A stretch of 64,000 nt of DNA. It comes from Pythium myriotylum (Eukaryota; Oomycota; Peronosporomycetes; Pythiales; Pythiaceae). Positions within the stretch are counted from its first letter, which is position 1, and each line of letters opens with the position of its first letter. Under the pieces are notes generated by a model. It worked only from the letters and a program-made list of their open reading frames with translations. It ran no database searches and had not been told where the DNA came from. Shown here piece by piece: positions 1-11,583 of this stretch. The stretch lies in the NCBI GenBank assembly GCA_023091665.1, contig JALJCQ010000030.1, positions 1,924,501 through 1,988,500 of the forward strand, in the 5' to 3' direction. The translations under genes and the position numbers were made by a program.

Positions 1-1111
1 TGCTTATGATGCTGTTCATGTGGTTAATGCCGCACAGCAAGCGGCCGAGGCTTGGCAGCTGGCCCATTCCAACCCTTACGATGATGAGGAGGGGGATCTT
101 GAGCCAATTACGGATGAGGACAAGGAAAAGCAAAGCCAAGCGCAAATGAAGGTCCGCTCTTGGAAAGAAAGCGTTCAGACGTTGACTCTCGCGTTGGAGC
201 TAGTTGCAGATCTCTCTGCGCCAAGTGGCGATGACGACGACGAAGATGAGGAAGAGTGGGCAAGTGATGATGAAGAGGCAATGGAGCAGTACGCTTCGTC
301 TCAAATGGATACGGCTGCTGGTGGCTCACCGGGTGGAAGCTTTATTGCTCGGGTTCTTGCCTCTACCCAGGTACTCCCCCTTTCAGTCCGTATTCTCCAA
401 GGTGTTGTTTCCGTTCCGTCGATTGACAACGTTTCGATCACTCACGACTTCACTAAGATTCGCATCCGCGTTGCAAACGCTCTGACGAATCTTGTCCAGT
501 CCCTTCCGTGGGAACAACTACACAACGACTCCTTGCCTCAACTCTTCCGCAATTTCTGTACGCTTTACCGAAACATCAAGAACGAATCGGCCTCGAAAAC
601 TCTAGACTTCGAGTCTTCGACGTCAACGAACGATGTTGAAGCGGCGGCTACGTCTGCAATGTGGGCAGTATTGCGTCGATGTTCTGCAGAGAAACAGCAA
701 CTTCCTATCGCGGCTGACGATGCCAACCTCATCATGACAAGCGCGCTGCAATCACCGAGCGTGGAGACTCGTCTCAACACAATCGGAATGATCGGTTGTG
801 TTGGTCAGCAGACGAAAGACGTCGCTGAGAATGGCATGGTGGGCCAGTGCCTGCGCTCGAGCCTAAATGACCCGAACCTCGAGGTAGTTGCAGAGGCCCT
901 CAATGCACTGTTCGATGTCTACGGTGACGAAGACTTCGACGCCAATTTCAAGCAAATTGGTCTTCTGTCGTCGCTCGAGGCCACCGTTCCCGCGCTCAAA
1001 AGCAAGCTGAAGGCCGAGCAAAAGTCTCTCGACCGCGACGTTGTCGCGCACGTCAAGGAGACGTTGCTGAATCTTGTTCGATTCATCAAGTACAAGAAGA
1101 AGCATCTGTAG
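1..1111 (+). CDS. HEAT-repeat protein 3 (HEATR3/SYO1-like), C-terminal part
   Basis: The reading frame is open from the window edge, so the gene is cut at its 5' end and only about 370 C-terminal residues are present. An acidic stretch (DDDDEDEEEWASDDEE) is followed by helical repeats and ends in a basic tail (RFIKYKKKHL). The acidic loop followed by repeats ending in NALFDVYGDE and LVRFIKYK is the layout of HEATR3 and yeast Syo1. That family co-imports ribosomal proteins uL18 and uL5 into the nucleus to build the 5S RNP. The stop lies 25 bp from the stop of the gene on the other strand, so the two converge. Assignment is by recalled family resemblance only; another ARM/HEAT adaptor is the alternative. 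Confidence 0.7.
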   Translation, partial: AYDAVHVVNAAQQAAEAWQLAHSNPYDDEEGDLEPITDEDKEKQSQAQMKVRSWKESVQTLTLALELVADLSAPSGDDDDEDEEEWASDDEEAMEQYASSQMDTAAGGSPGGSFIARVLASTQVLPLSVRILQGVVSVPSIDNVSITHDFTKIRIRVANALTNLVQSLPWEQLHNDSLPQLFRNFCTLYRNIKNESASKTLDFESSTSTNDVEAAATSAMWAVLRRCSAEKQQLPIAADDANLIMTSALQSPSVETRLNTIGMIGCVGQQTKDVAENGMVGQCLRSSLNDPNLEVVAEALNALFDVYGDEDFDANFKQIGLLSSLEATVPALKSKLKAEQKSLDRDVVAHVKETLLNLVRFIKYKKKHL

Positions 1112-1136
1112 GGCTGGTAGTATATTGTTTTCGGCT

Positions 1137-1490
1137 CTACGTGTAATAGATAATCTCATTGGGATCATACAGCTCCACTGAGGTGCATTCGTAGCCGAGC
1201 GAGATTAGGCGCTTCGCGGCGCGCCCGCTCGTGTAATTCTGGCGTTCTTTGCGCCAGTACTTGATACTGCCGCTGACTGGGCCGTTTGTGTACCATCGAA
1301 TCCCCGTCTCCGCGAACACGTCTTCGATGCAACTGGGCAAGACCCACTTCGCAGCCTGCCCGTTAGCCGCCGGTGTCGGCGACGACACGACGGCTTCGGA
1401 CGCGCGTTTGTTGCTGCAGACGCACTCGACGAGCGTCGGGTGGGCCGCCGTCGGAACAACCAGAGTCAACGCCACGAGTGCTTGGAGCAT
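1137..1490 (-). CDS. small secreted protein of unknown function
   Basis: This 117-residue single-exon ORF starts at the methionine before a clear signal peptide (MLQALVALTLVVPTAA). A longer upstream extension of the frame overlaps the divergent gene and is rejected. The mature part has four cysteines (ECVC near the N-terminus, one before the middle, one near the end) and ends in a Tyr/Trp-rich region with GSIKYWRKER and SGRAAKRLISLGYEC. I do not recognise the family. It shares a 123 bp divergent promoter with the CFAP161-like gene. No RxLR or crinkler motif is visible, so I do not call it an effector. A thioredoxin-fold or other small secreted protein is possible. Confidence 0.6.
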   Translation of the reverse strand: MLQALVALTLVVPTAAHPTLVECVCSNKRASEAVVSSPTPAANGQAAKWVLPSCIEDVFAETGIRWYTNGPVSGSIKYWRKERQNYTSGRAAKRLISLGYECTSVELYDPNEIIYYT

Positions 1491-1613
1491 TCCGAACAGC
1501 TCTTCAAGATCGACAGGTGCTGTATACACGGTCGTATACCAGTGCCGAGGTATACACAACTGCGCCGCTTCAAGGCCCCTGGGCGGCTCTTCGAGATCAT
1601 TTGGCTCGTGGCC

Positions 1614-3197
1614 ATGCAGTTCACACCGCAGCAGCTTGTAGGGGCCGGCCGCTATGCGCCGGCCACGCGTATCGGCAACTGGAACGAAGATCTCATGCTC
1701 GAGGAGGCGCGGATGAAGGAGTTCCAGCTGCGGAAGAAGCAGGGTTCCCTCCTCGCGACTCACAAGCTGAAGCACGACTTCCTCCACCAGAAGGCTCCGC
1801 GCTCGGCAGGAGAGGATATTGTTCGGCTCAACTACGCTGTCGGCATTGGCCACTTGGAGTCTGACGGGCAGCTTGCATGCAACGTCTTCGAAGAGTCGCA
1901 GTCCATTGGCTCGGGTGAGTTCATCGTCACCGTCACGGCGAGCTCTAGTGCAATGGCCAGAAACACATTCCGGTTAGTGTCACCTAGCGCCTGGAAAGAG
2001 GCACAGGCCAGCGGTAGAGCAATAAACGTCTACTCGCCCGGCGACGCACTACACTACGGCGAACCGTTCTTGATCATGTGCAATGAAGCGCTCCTCGTGG
2101 ATGACCAGAGTGTACTGCTGAAGCCACCGCTTTTCCTCAAGACGGGTCTCAAGACGGAGCGGTCTATGAGCCCAATATCGTATAATCAGCGTGTGTGGCT
2201 CGGTGAGGAGGCCGATAGTGCAGCGCTTTGGCTCTGCCAGCGTGCGGACCTCGGGGCTAGTGATAAATTTCTCGCGTGCGGAGGTGAGGTGAGATCTGGT
2301 GATAAAATCGCTCTCGTTCATAAAATGACAGGTCAACCACTTTGCGCCGAATCGAAGATCAAACAGCCCACGGACTTTGGTGTTGAGCTTGAAGTGTGCG
2401 CACTTGCGACGAAAACGTCCGGAAAGCACCACAATTTAGCCGCGGAAGCTCTTGGCGTCCGCACGGCGGACACGGAAGGTCGCATTCATCTCGCGCCAAA
2501 CACTTGGACATTCGTGCTTTCCACCAACCTAGACTCAGCTACAGACGCTCGGATGATACCCGACCTTGCGACCCCTTCTTCGATAATCTCTGTGCTGCGA
2601 CAGTGCCTCGTAACGGAGAGTTTATACGCTTTTCGCCGATTCATTGTTGGGCTTATGAAGCTGGACTCGCGCGGCACAGGACAAATCCAGCGAGAAGAAG
2701 CGAAGTGGTCTCTCAAGCATCACCACTTGCCGTTACGAGAAGAACACCTGGACGTGCTCTTCGATGCATTCGACCGGAGGAACACGGGCCATTTCCCTCT
2801 AAGCGATCTGCTGAGACTGCTACGACCTAGCGTCTCCGAACAGCGCAGATTTCGAATTCAAGCGACCTTTGAAAAGCTCGTTCGCGATATTGGCGAAACG
2901 GGGAAACTTCCGGTCAATCGACTCGTGCAATGCTACAATCCAAGTGTGGATTCGCGAGTACGCACCAACCAGATGGCAGCGGATGACGCGCGTGCAGAGT
3001 TTCGTGAACTATTCACGGTACGATTAGCTGGTTCGCCAAATCTTGTGTTCTTATCCACTCATTGTGAGCTTGGCTTGCGACAGACGTCCGCATCAATGAT
3101 AACTCTATGCGACTTTGCGGAAATGTACTCCGACGTATCAGCAGGGCTTGATAATGACGATCACTTCTCCCAGCTCTTGGCAGAATCCTGGCAGTGA
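1614..3197 (+). CDS. CFAP161-like protein fused to a calcyphosin-like EF-hand region
   Basis: The protein is 527 residues in one exon. The start was chosen at MQFTPQQL because the CFAP161 hallmark RIGNWNED follows within 20 residues; further upstream sequence overlaps the opposite gene. Residues 1 to about 310 match the CFAP161 layout: conserved N-terminus, a MIR-like beta region, and an N-terminal-type ARNTF segment. CFAP161 is a microtubule inner protein of motile cilia. From about 320 the sequence turns helical, with FIVGLMKLDSRGTGQI and DVLFDAFDRRNTGHFP, two EF-hand-like loops as in calcyphosin. Both loops are imperfect, so calcium binding is uncertain. The joining of the two halves in one frame is seen directly; the role in the flagellar doublet is inferred. 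Confidence 0.7.
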   Translation: MQFTPQQLVGAGRYAPATRIGNWNEDLMLEEARMKEFQLRKKQGSLLATHKLKHDFLHQKAPRSAGEDIVRLNYAVGIGHLESDGQLACNVFEESQSIGSGEFIVTVTASSSAMARNTFRLVSPSAWKEAQASGRAINVYSPGDALHYGEPFLIMCNEALLVDDQSVLLKPPLFLKTGLKTERSMSPISYNQRVWLGEEADSAALWLCQRADLGASDKFLACGGEVRSGDKIALVHKMTGQPLCAESKIKQPTDFGVELEVCALATKTSGKHHNLAAEALGVRTADTEGRIHLAPNTWTFVLSTNLDSATDARMIPDLATPSSIISVLRQCLVTESLYAFRRFIVGLMKLDSRGTGQIQREEAKWSLKHHHLPLREEHLDVLFDAFDRRNTGHFPLSDLLRLLRPSVSEQRRFRIQATFEKLVRDIGETGKLPVNRLVQCYNPSVDSRVRTNQMAADDARAEFRELFTVRLAGSPNLVFLSTHCELGLRQTSASMITLCDFAEMYSDVSAGLDNDDHFSQLLAESWQ

Positions 3198-3273
3198 CTG
3201 GATGACTGTGGTAGGTGACTTCGTCTGGGTGATTAGCCGTAGCAAAGCTGTTTTCAAAGCTGCATTTTCTCGA

Positions 3274-5196
3274 TTAATCTGCTTTCTCGACTGCCTCTCG
3301 CACGACACTTGGAGTCCGATCGTGCTGACCGAGACATTTCGCTTTCTTTTCAATGTCTTGCAGCTCTGCGAGCACTTGCTGGCACCTAAGAAGCATGGAA
3401 TACCCCCACTCGGCATTTACGTTCGGGGAAGTTGCTTGTCCAGACGAGGAGGGTGTATAGCTCTGCATGACACTGCCGCACTGAGGCGATGGCGGACTGA
3501 AAGTAGGCTCCACTAGTTCTTTGTCTTTACCCATGTCCGGGTGTGATTCTTGAGCACTATCGTGGTGGGCAACCTTCTCCTTCTCGTCTATGAGACGGCT
3601 CTTGCGCCAGTAAACTTTCTTTAGTTGCGCCATTTCTACCAGCGTAATGCCTAGTACTGCCGTGATAACTTCAATGTGTTTCGTGAATGCGTTCACGGGG
3701 TCTCCATCTGTGTTGAACTTCATGATTTCTTTCAAACTCGCTTGAAACCGTGACACATACAGCTTCTTCTTAACCTCATTTGGTAGACGCTTTGGATCCA
3801 GCAATGGAAGATTAGTCAATAGATCGGTATGAAGAACTCTGAAGTTGGACGTACCGCTGACAGTGGTCGATAGTAGAGGAGTGAATTTTGGTGTCTATGC
3901 CACATGAGCGAGCGCCTGTAAGACTTGTTGAATCGGAACGATGCCTGAACGGCCATGACAGCACTTAAATCTTTCTTGTTGAAGAGATCCATCCGATACA
4001 AAAAAGCATGGACTCGAGCCTCCATAGTGGAGAAATTTGCTTTCTTGATGACAACCGAGGCAAGCATCGCAGCAAGGCATCGCATTACACATGACGACAC
4101 AGCTATAATCGAACGGGCGGCCTTGCTCCGTGGGACTACGTCTCCGAAACCAAGCATCACGAAGGACGTAGATACAAGCCAAGTAGCATCTCCCCAGCTC
4201 ATAGCAACGCAGATCAAATGATGCGCATCAATCTGCACACTGGAGGAGAATGCTGGATGAGGAGCGCATATGCAGTTGATCGTCTCGATGGCACGGACAA
4301 GAAATGTCGAGAAGAAGAACAAAATCGTCGAGATGAGAATGATCTTGCGGATGGGATGATCATCCATAACCTTCTTGAAGACAAACTCTCTGTATGAAAA
4401 CTCGAGATTGCCACTGAAGCTCGCAATCTTTCCTTTCTGACGGATTGGAAAGGGGAAGTACATGATGTGGCGCCAACAAATGGACCGCACACCCACTGCA
4501 ATACTCAGAAACACCATTACATCAGCTTGATTGCGATTGATGACAGATTCCAGTCCAGGGTATGGAAATATTGCAATTGCAAGAACCTCGAGGATGAAAA
4601 GTCGGCCAGTCTGTACATCAAGTCATTAGCAAGTGTCACTCAGCGTTAACTCCGACAAGCATTACCGTTCTTCGAAACCAGGATATCCCTGTTACTGAAG
4701 CGTTCCGCTGCTTCAGCAGAAAACGAATACGGACCCAAAGACGTATGAGTCCTAGCAAACCTATCGCACCGCGCAGACAATTCGGCACGGCAAAGGAGCC
4801 TTCATCTTCCATCTGGACACAATGTGGGAGTCGCGCGCAGACTTTGTTCTCGCGCCACCGAGGTGACCCAGACGACAACTCCAGTTGTACACAAGACAAC
4901 AGAATAATTGCTAGCTCTAACAAGGCGACAACTGTGTCCGAGTTGATGTGAAGCTTCTGTTGGAACTCAACCATGATGGATGGGGGATCGGGAGATGTAC
5001 GAAAGCCACGAAATACGGAACCCCAAGTCACTCGTGAGATTGTTCGCAAGCGTCCAACATTCTCGGCTCCAACAGAGGTTGATATCCCACCTCGTGGCTC
5101 TGACGCCTTTGGGCCAAGACCTCGACCGGATAACGTCGTGTCGGTTCGAAACAGCGAGCGAGTTGATCCAAACTTCGAGTCCATGAACTCACTCAT
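3274..5196 (-). CDS. SK-type small-conductance calcium-activated potassium channel
   Basis: Three exons (5196-4666, 4610-3855, 3789-3274) give 600 residues. The intron ends used are GTAATG...ACAG (55 nt) and GTACGT...AAAG (65 nt), both phase 0. Hydrophobic segments lie near residues 90, 125, 180, 240 and 300. The pore reads SFVMLGFGDVVP and is followed by a last membrane helix and a long helical region with RVHAFLYRMDL, as in the calmodulin-binding domain of SK channels. The charged S4 of voltage-gated channels is missing, which fits the SK family. The filter differs from the usual SIGYGD. The gene sits just downstream of a calcium channel gene on the same strand, which suggests but does not prove functional pairing. 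The first intron boundary is the least certain. Confidence 0.72.
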
Positions 5197-5400
5197 TCTT
5201 GGTCGCTGGTGGTTCCACCCCTCTTCCCCGGGAGTGTGGACGTTGGCGACTTGGATTGAGCTGTTTGTTGTGTTTCTCTTGTAGATCGGCTTTAATTAGA
5301 TTCAACTTAATTGACGAATAGGAAATGAGCAATGTGAAACACCCTCACCCAAACAAAAGTTTTCACGTAGTTTTCTGACCATTATGGCGTGAACTGAGAG

Positions 5401-8400
5401 TTAGCGTTCGTCGCCAGGATTTCGGAGCATATTCTCTGCTAGCGACATAAGATCATCGATCGAATCTGCCGCCGAAGGATCTCGTTCTTCTTGAATTGTC
5501 AGCGTTGTTGTGGATGGAGTTGCTTCAAATGGCAATTGATTGTAAAAGCGCGCCTTTGCGTCCATCTTATTGACCTTGTCCTTGAGTTCCTCTCGTAACA
5601 TTAGAGCCTTGACAGCTGAATGTAGAAATGTTGCAGCATGGAACTGGTTCACTCGGTGCATTGTGTGGTCTTGTTTTCTTACTTTGCGACCAAGAAGATA
5701 CTTTCGCCAACGCTGCTCGAGATTTAGGGAGGCAGGAAGTGATTTTAATGGCTCGTCAATCATCTGTGAAGTGGCATTTCAAGATCAACCCTCGCCTAAA
5801 CTGTGTGCAAAGTAACCCTACCTCATCAACAACAAATTTCCCAATTCTCCGCGCGACATCATTGAAAAACACCTTGTTGCCGCGGAATATCGGGAGGTCC
5901 AGAAGCTCTGCAAGAAGAACAAGCGCTCACTTCAACACATTGTCCATGAAGATTCGAGCCCACATGTCCTCACCGATGACAGCAGCCACTTCTTTTCCAG
6001 ACGGCTTCTGCGACTTGTCAAAGCCCATCGGTGGGTCTAACGCTTCCAGAAAGCTTGGAATCACATACCAATCGATGAATCCTGTTGCTTCGGGATCAAA
6101 CAACGACCAAGTCGAAACAAAATTTTCATACTGTGGTAGCGGGGAAAGTTAGTAATTTGACTTTGTATCTGTTCAGTTGCACAAGCTTCAATCACTCACA
6201 TGCTGGGGTAACAGAATGCCGTCGGCTCGGTCCTTCTCGTTCGCAAAACCCTCCAGAATGACGGCGATGAAAATGTTGAGGAGGATGAAGGAAACAAGTA
6301 GTGTGAACGAGTACAAGTAGATGAAAGCCACTGGGGAACCGCACCCATCTAGTGGCTTACAATCAGGGTCATCAGTGAATCCGCAAACGGACGGATCATA
6401 ATTTGGATCTGGAGTACAGTCATTCTGGGCTGCTAACTCATACATCACGTCGTTCCATCTCTCTCCTGTAGCACACCGGATCTGTTGATCACAACACGGT
6501 CAGTAACTTTTCAATGATCGACACAGCAGGCTGTCTCACCAACGTGATCATGGCCCGTGATATCGATTGGAAATTGGCAGTTGGGGTCACCAACTCTCCG
6601 AGCTTCACCTTCGAGAAGAGTTGAACTCCCATCGCTGCATAGATGAAAAAGACAAGGAAGAGCAAACCTCCGATGTTGACGAGCGAGGGCAATGTGATTA
6701 GCAGCGTGTTGAAGAGCTGGCGTAAAGATGGCGCGGATTGGATGAGTCGAAATAGTCGTCCAACGCGGACACTCCGAATTGTCGTGGCAACGGTCCCAAC
6801 AGAACTACCCATTATCCACTGGTAGAGCATGCCGAGTAACGTACCAACAACGACAACAAAGTCGAAAATGTTCCAACTGTCCTTCCAATAGTAACCTCCT
6901 AGACCTGTGATTTTGATAGTGGCCTCCAAGGAGAATATTAGAGCAAACACGTAGTTCGACACTTCAATGGATTTTCGATACAGGTCTTCCTCTCCAAAGT
7001 AATGGAGTGCCATAATCACTGTGTTCAACATGATACAACCGACGATCACAATTTCAAAGCTTGCACTTCGGGCAAGTCGAAACATGGTGCGCCTAATTTT
7101 GTCTTGTGGGATCTTCATTTTCCGCGATGGTCGAATGTTGAGCATGGCTTCGTTAATTATTAACCATTCCCGTTGCGCCGTCGAAAGGAGATAGGTTCCA
7201 TCCAGCTTTTCTTTCATGCGATTGAAGTTCTCGATTACAACTCCCACAAAGAGTTGCATCACGAAGAATGTGCCAACTAGAATGAAGGCAATGAAGAAGA
7301 AAGTCCAACCTTCCCGATAGTTCGGAACTGGCTGCATATCTATCTCTGTTGCATCGACGCTCGCCAACATGATAGTCACCCATCCTTCCGTTGTCGTCAT
7401 CTCAAAAAATGTTTGTATACCATGGAGGACATTGTCGAAATCTTGTGATATCGTTTGGTCCCACGTAGCACCGAAAAACAAGCACAGAAGTCTGGATGTT
7501 AGCAAGGAGGGTTCACGGATCGCTGCATATTCCGTAGACGTAGATACGTTGAACCAACTCTGCTCGTGAACAGTCAAATTCGTCCACAGTCTCGGATAAG
7601 TAATCAGCACTTGCTGGGCCTCTGACAAGGCGTCAAAAACGCCGCCTTGACAACTATATAGTCTCCCTTTGAGGTTGTTGACAGCAACGATACTAAATAT
7701 TGTGAACACAAGGATGCAAACGACAATGACGTTCAGAATTTGAGGGATCGACGCAATCAATGAGCTTACGACAAGCTTCAACCCGGGGTTACGATTGATC
7801 ATCCTCAGGGGTCGCAATGCTCTGAAAGTACGCAACGTCTTCACAAACTTAAATCGGCCACGTCCTTCCCCCAGCGAAAACCCAGCGAGCGTAGTGATGA
7901 TGAAATCCATGACGTTCCAGCCGTTGCGCAAGTAAGCGTTTCGGTCGAACACGAAACCGAGAGCAACTACCTTGATCACGACTTCGGCCATGAAAAGCAG
8001 TGTGAGTACGTAATCTACCCACGAAAGAACAGCAACAAACACACTATCTGGAGGGTTGAGAGGGTTATCAATGGCTAAGGATACTGTGCTGATAACAATT
8101 AGGACGAGGGAGGCGTTGTCGAAATGTGGATGGCTTATTAACTTGATTGCAAGCTTCCGAACAGGATTGTGTATCGTCAGTATCATTAGTGATCGCGTTG
8201 TCAGTCTCGTCGAGGAAGCCGCTGGTGCTCGACTACGAAAGCGATCATCAAAAACCTTCGAAGCATTACTTTCCCGACGGCTCCTGCTATAAGTCGGCGG
8301 TGAGGGTGTGGCATGCGGCACCATTCCGACCCGTTCATTTTCTGAGGAGATTGAATGAGACCCAGACATGAGCATTCCGTCACGCTCCGATCTCCAGGCG

Positions 8401-11194
8401 GCTGCTTCTCGATCTGAACGCGTAGAAATGGACGGTGTAACTCGAGCTTTGCGTTTGAGTTCCTCTCGCTCTCGCTCTTCACGCTTATCGTCATCGCTTG
8501 TTTCTTCGAAGTTACCGAGGAGAATCGCCAGGAACAAGTTGAGAACGATAAAGTTACCAAACACGACGAGAGACAGGAAGTAAAGAACCGCGGTCCATCC
8601 CGCTGATCGCCAACCATCAAGCATCACGACATTCCAGTTCTCTCCTGTAAGAATCTGCAAACGATGAATTTAGCAACAGTGACGAATACTGGGTGGCATT
8701 ATCGTACCTGAAACACTGTGACCATTGACCAAAGCATGGTGTCGAAGTTTGCCCGGGGAGTGTATGCAGCCTCTTGATACATAGATACTGGATGGCCGGA
8801 CTCGTCGAATCGAAATTGGTTTGCAAAGGTCTGCATACCAATCAAGGCGTATATATACATGAAAAGCAGAAAAAGTACACTGAAGTTCCCGACTTCCTTG
8901 ATTGTACTGATCATCGTGGCAAGCAACTTGTGCAGCGACGGCCACGATCGAGCTAGTTTGAAGAGTGCAAACAGTCTCACAGATCTCAGACCAGAAAATG
9001 ATGTCGCTTTTGCATCCTTCGATTGTTCTCCGGGGAGGAAATCCGGTGGTGATAAAGAATTCTCGATAATACCCAAGATGACAACGATAGCATCGAACCA
9101 ATTGTACCGATCCCTTCCCCATTCGGTCAATCCCAACCCGATCATCTTCAGCACACATTCCACAAAGAATGCCGTTGTCAACCCAAAGTTGATGACTTCA
9201 ACAATCTCCACACGTTCCGGGTTCTCGGGGTATTCGTCTAGTGACAATATAACAGTATTCAACAGGATCAAAACCGTCCGGGTATACCGGAAAAGCCAAT
9301 GATCGATGATGCGCGCTGTAGTCATTCGCACAGAATGCTGGACTGCCTTTCTGTGTTCCACTTGATAGGGTCTTGCCTCAGTGTACACTTTCTCGTTCTT
9401 TTGTTTCTTTTCTTCAGCCTCTTGGAGTGAAGCCTCCGAGAAATTCTCCCAGATGACGGCCAGAGTGAGATTTAGCATGAAGTAGGAGCCAATGATGATG
9501 AATGACACGAAATAGAACACAGACACTGCACCGTATCCCGCGTCTTGAAGCATATACATAATATCACTCCTACCCGGACTGTTAGGTGTGTTACTTCCCA
9601 GCAGTATTGAATTGGCTTACCATCCTTCTCGAGTGATACATTGGAAAATTGCGAGTGCCGCGAGGCCAATGTGATCAAAACTTACGTACCCCCATCCCAT
9701 GTTGGCATTGTACGTCGATCCGGCAATGACTGTTCGGAAGATCTTCTTGTCAGGGTGAGTAAAGCGAAAGTTCCCAAAATTGTCGAAATCAGAGCCACAA
9801 GTCTGACCGAGAGGACATTGTCGATATGAACTCCCATCGAGCGCACATGCCTGAGGTTCTTCTTCAAATGCAACGGGCCAGTAGCAGATCCTGGGAATCC
9901 TCCAAGGAGATGAATCATGGGACCACTCGTCTGCTGATACAGGAATCTCGATCCCATCTTTTGTGGTGCAAGGATATGACGTCGGGTTAAGAAGAACGCT
10001 CGCTTGGTACTCGACGAATTCTCCATATTTCAAGGAAGGGTCAAGTCTGACAGGCGATGATGTTAACCTACACCGCGTGTGCAATACTCCGCTCCACAGT
10101 TGGACACCGACAACCCCGTATAAGAAGAACAGGAAACAGAGAAATGCAACAACCGTTAACAGCTCCGGTATCGACTTCAACAAGGAAGAAACCAGTTTTT
10201 TCATGCCTAGAATTTCAAAAATACTGCGCTCAGGCAGACAGGATGCAATGCACCACAGCTCGTTCATACCTGCGACCGCATTCAAGCTGCGTAGTGGTCG
10301 AAGAACTCGAAACGTCCTCAGAACTGACACGTTGGGAATTCCAGGTATTACTGCTAGGATTCTGTCCAGATTATCGTTAGAGAATATCACGCACGATCGA
10401 TGCAAGAAGTCTCTTCGCACCCAATAAAAACCACGACGAAGTCCATGCAATTCCACGGGTCCATGAGGTAAGCACCTCTCTCACCGAACATGCCCATTGC
10501 GATGATCTTCATTGAACATTCAATTGAGAAAAGCACAGTGAAGATACTGTCTGCGTAATTGACAACGGCATTGCGAGGTGATCGCGAGTCTAGATCGCCG
10601 AATCCATCGATTGTACTGTAGTCGGCAATCGCGAGAATGATCGAGTTGACAGTGATTAGCACCAAAATGAACTGATCAAATCGTTTCCATGTGATGCACC
10701 AAATCAGCGCCTGTCGGAATCGACTTGATTCCGGAAATATGCCCAGTGAGCACGGTGCGAACTGTGGAAAACGGTGTCGTTAGCGAAGGCGTAGGTTGCA
10801 TGTTCATACATCACATCTCACCAAGAACCGTTTGCCATGCGCGAAGAAATTATATCTCTCTGCGATCTCAGGAGATCCGTCATCACCAGTATAGCATCCT
10901 GGCTGGATCAGTATTGAGCTTAGTTATCGCCATAAAAATTGGGAGTTGCAGCTGGCTCAGAACGCAAAGCGAACTTACTGAAGAGTTCAGAAGCGACTGG
11001 AATATGTCCGGCGGATTGCGCTGCCCAGAATGGCGGGATGAGCTGGTTCGATCCCTCACACGAGCCGTATCTGCACGTGTTTGGAACGCTTGCATCACGA
11101 ATGACGTTGTTGATCCGGAGGCCATGCCACTGCTTCGCCTTCGCAGCGATCCTTCGGCCGATCGCCGGGACGCATGAGACATCGCAAACGTCAC
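5401..11194 (-). CDS. four-domain voltage-gated calcium channel alpha subunit (CaV-like)
   Basis: Eleven exons give 1726 residues: 11194-10979, 10902-10822, 10761-10421, 10361-10270, 10206-9621, 9569-8708, 8654-6540, 6481-6200, 6130-5974, 5907-5822, 5763-5401. All ten introns (51-76 nt) are GT-AG and keep frame. Four homologous repeats each carry S1-S6, with arginine-rich S4 segments such as RTFRVLRPLR and RTFRALRPLR. The four pore loops read TREGW, TGENW, TTEGW and TGERW, a full EEEE ring typical of calcium selectivity. After the last S6 comes the CaV C-terminal EF-hand (LFDPEATGFID), then LLDLPIF and an IQ-like helix (FHAATFLHSAVKALMLR) for calmodulin. Sodium-channel or NALCN identity is unlikely with four glutamates. 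The start codon is the first methionine of the N-terminal exon and could lie further upstream. Confidence 0.9.
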
Positions 11195-11583
11195 TTGGTC
11201 ACTACAGTCGCATGAAGCTCAAAGCAAGAAACCTCGAAGATCTCTAAACGACCGGAGGCGTACTTGGTTCAAGCGGAGCAGCAGTCTCGAGACTCGGTGG
11301 TCCAGCCGACGGTTTGCTCGAGGTCGTTATAGAGACAAAAATATCCTGTGGATCGCCATTTCTCGTACCTTGAAGCCAGGGTCGTGGTGCCTACAATGCC
11401 TACAACGCTGTCTGAAACGGATTGTGGAGCCCACATCAGTCTAAGATCTGATCCACATTGAAGTGTCCTCGGTCAAAATTCTAGAACACCTTGCTTTTGA
11501 CCAATGAGATCGTCCTACGTGGACCAGAACTCTTTGGTCGCGACTCCGCGAGCCCAATGGTGAGTCAATTCGGAAGCTGCAGG
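11195..11583. other. 389 bp divergent intergenic region
   Basis: This is the shared upstream region of the CaV-like gene (minus) and the PDI gene (plus). A possible initiator-like GTCAATTCGGAAG lies about 20 bp before the PDI start. I see no coding exon, RNA gene or repeat in it. Confidence 0.5.

Noticed and set aside
5401..11194. Reading the region as several separate channel-fragment genes
   Set aside because: The eleven exons join in phase across GT-AG introns into one four-domain channel, so separate genes are not needed.
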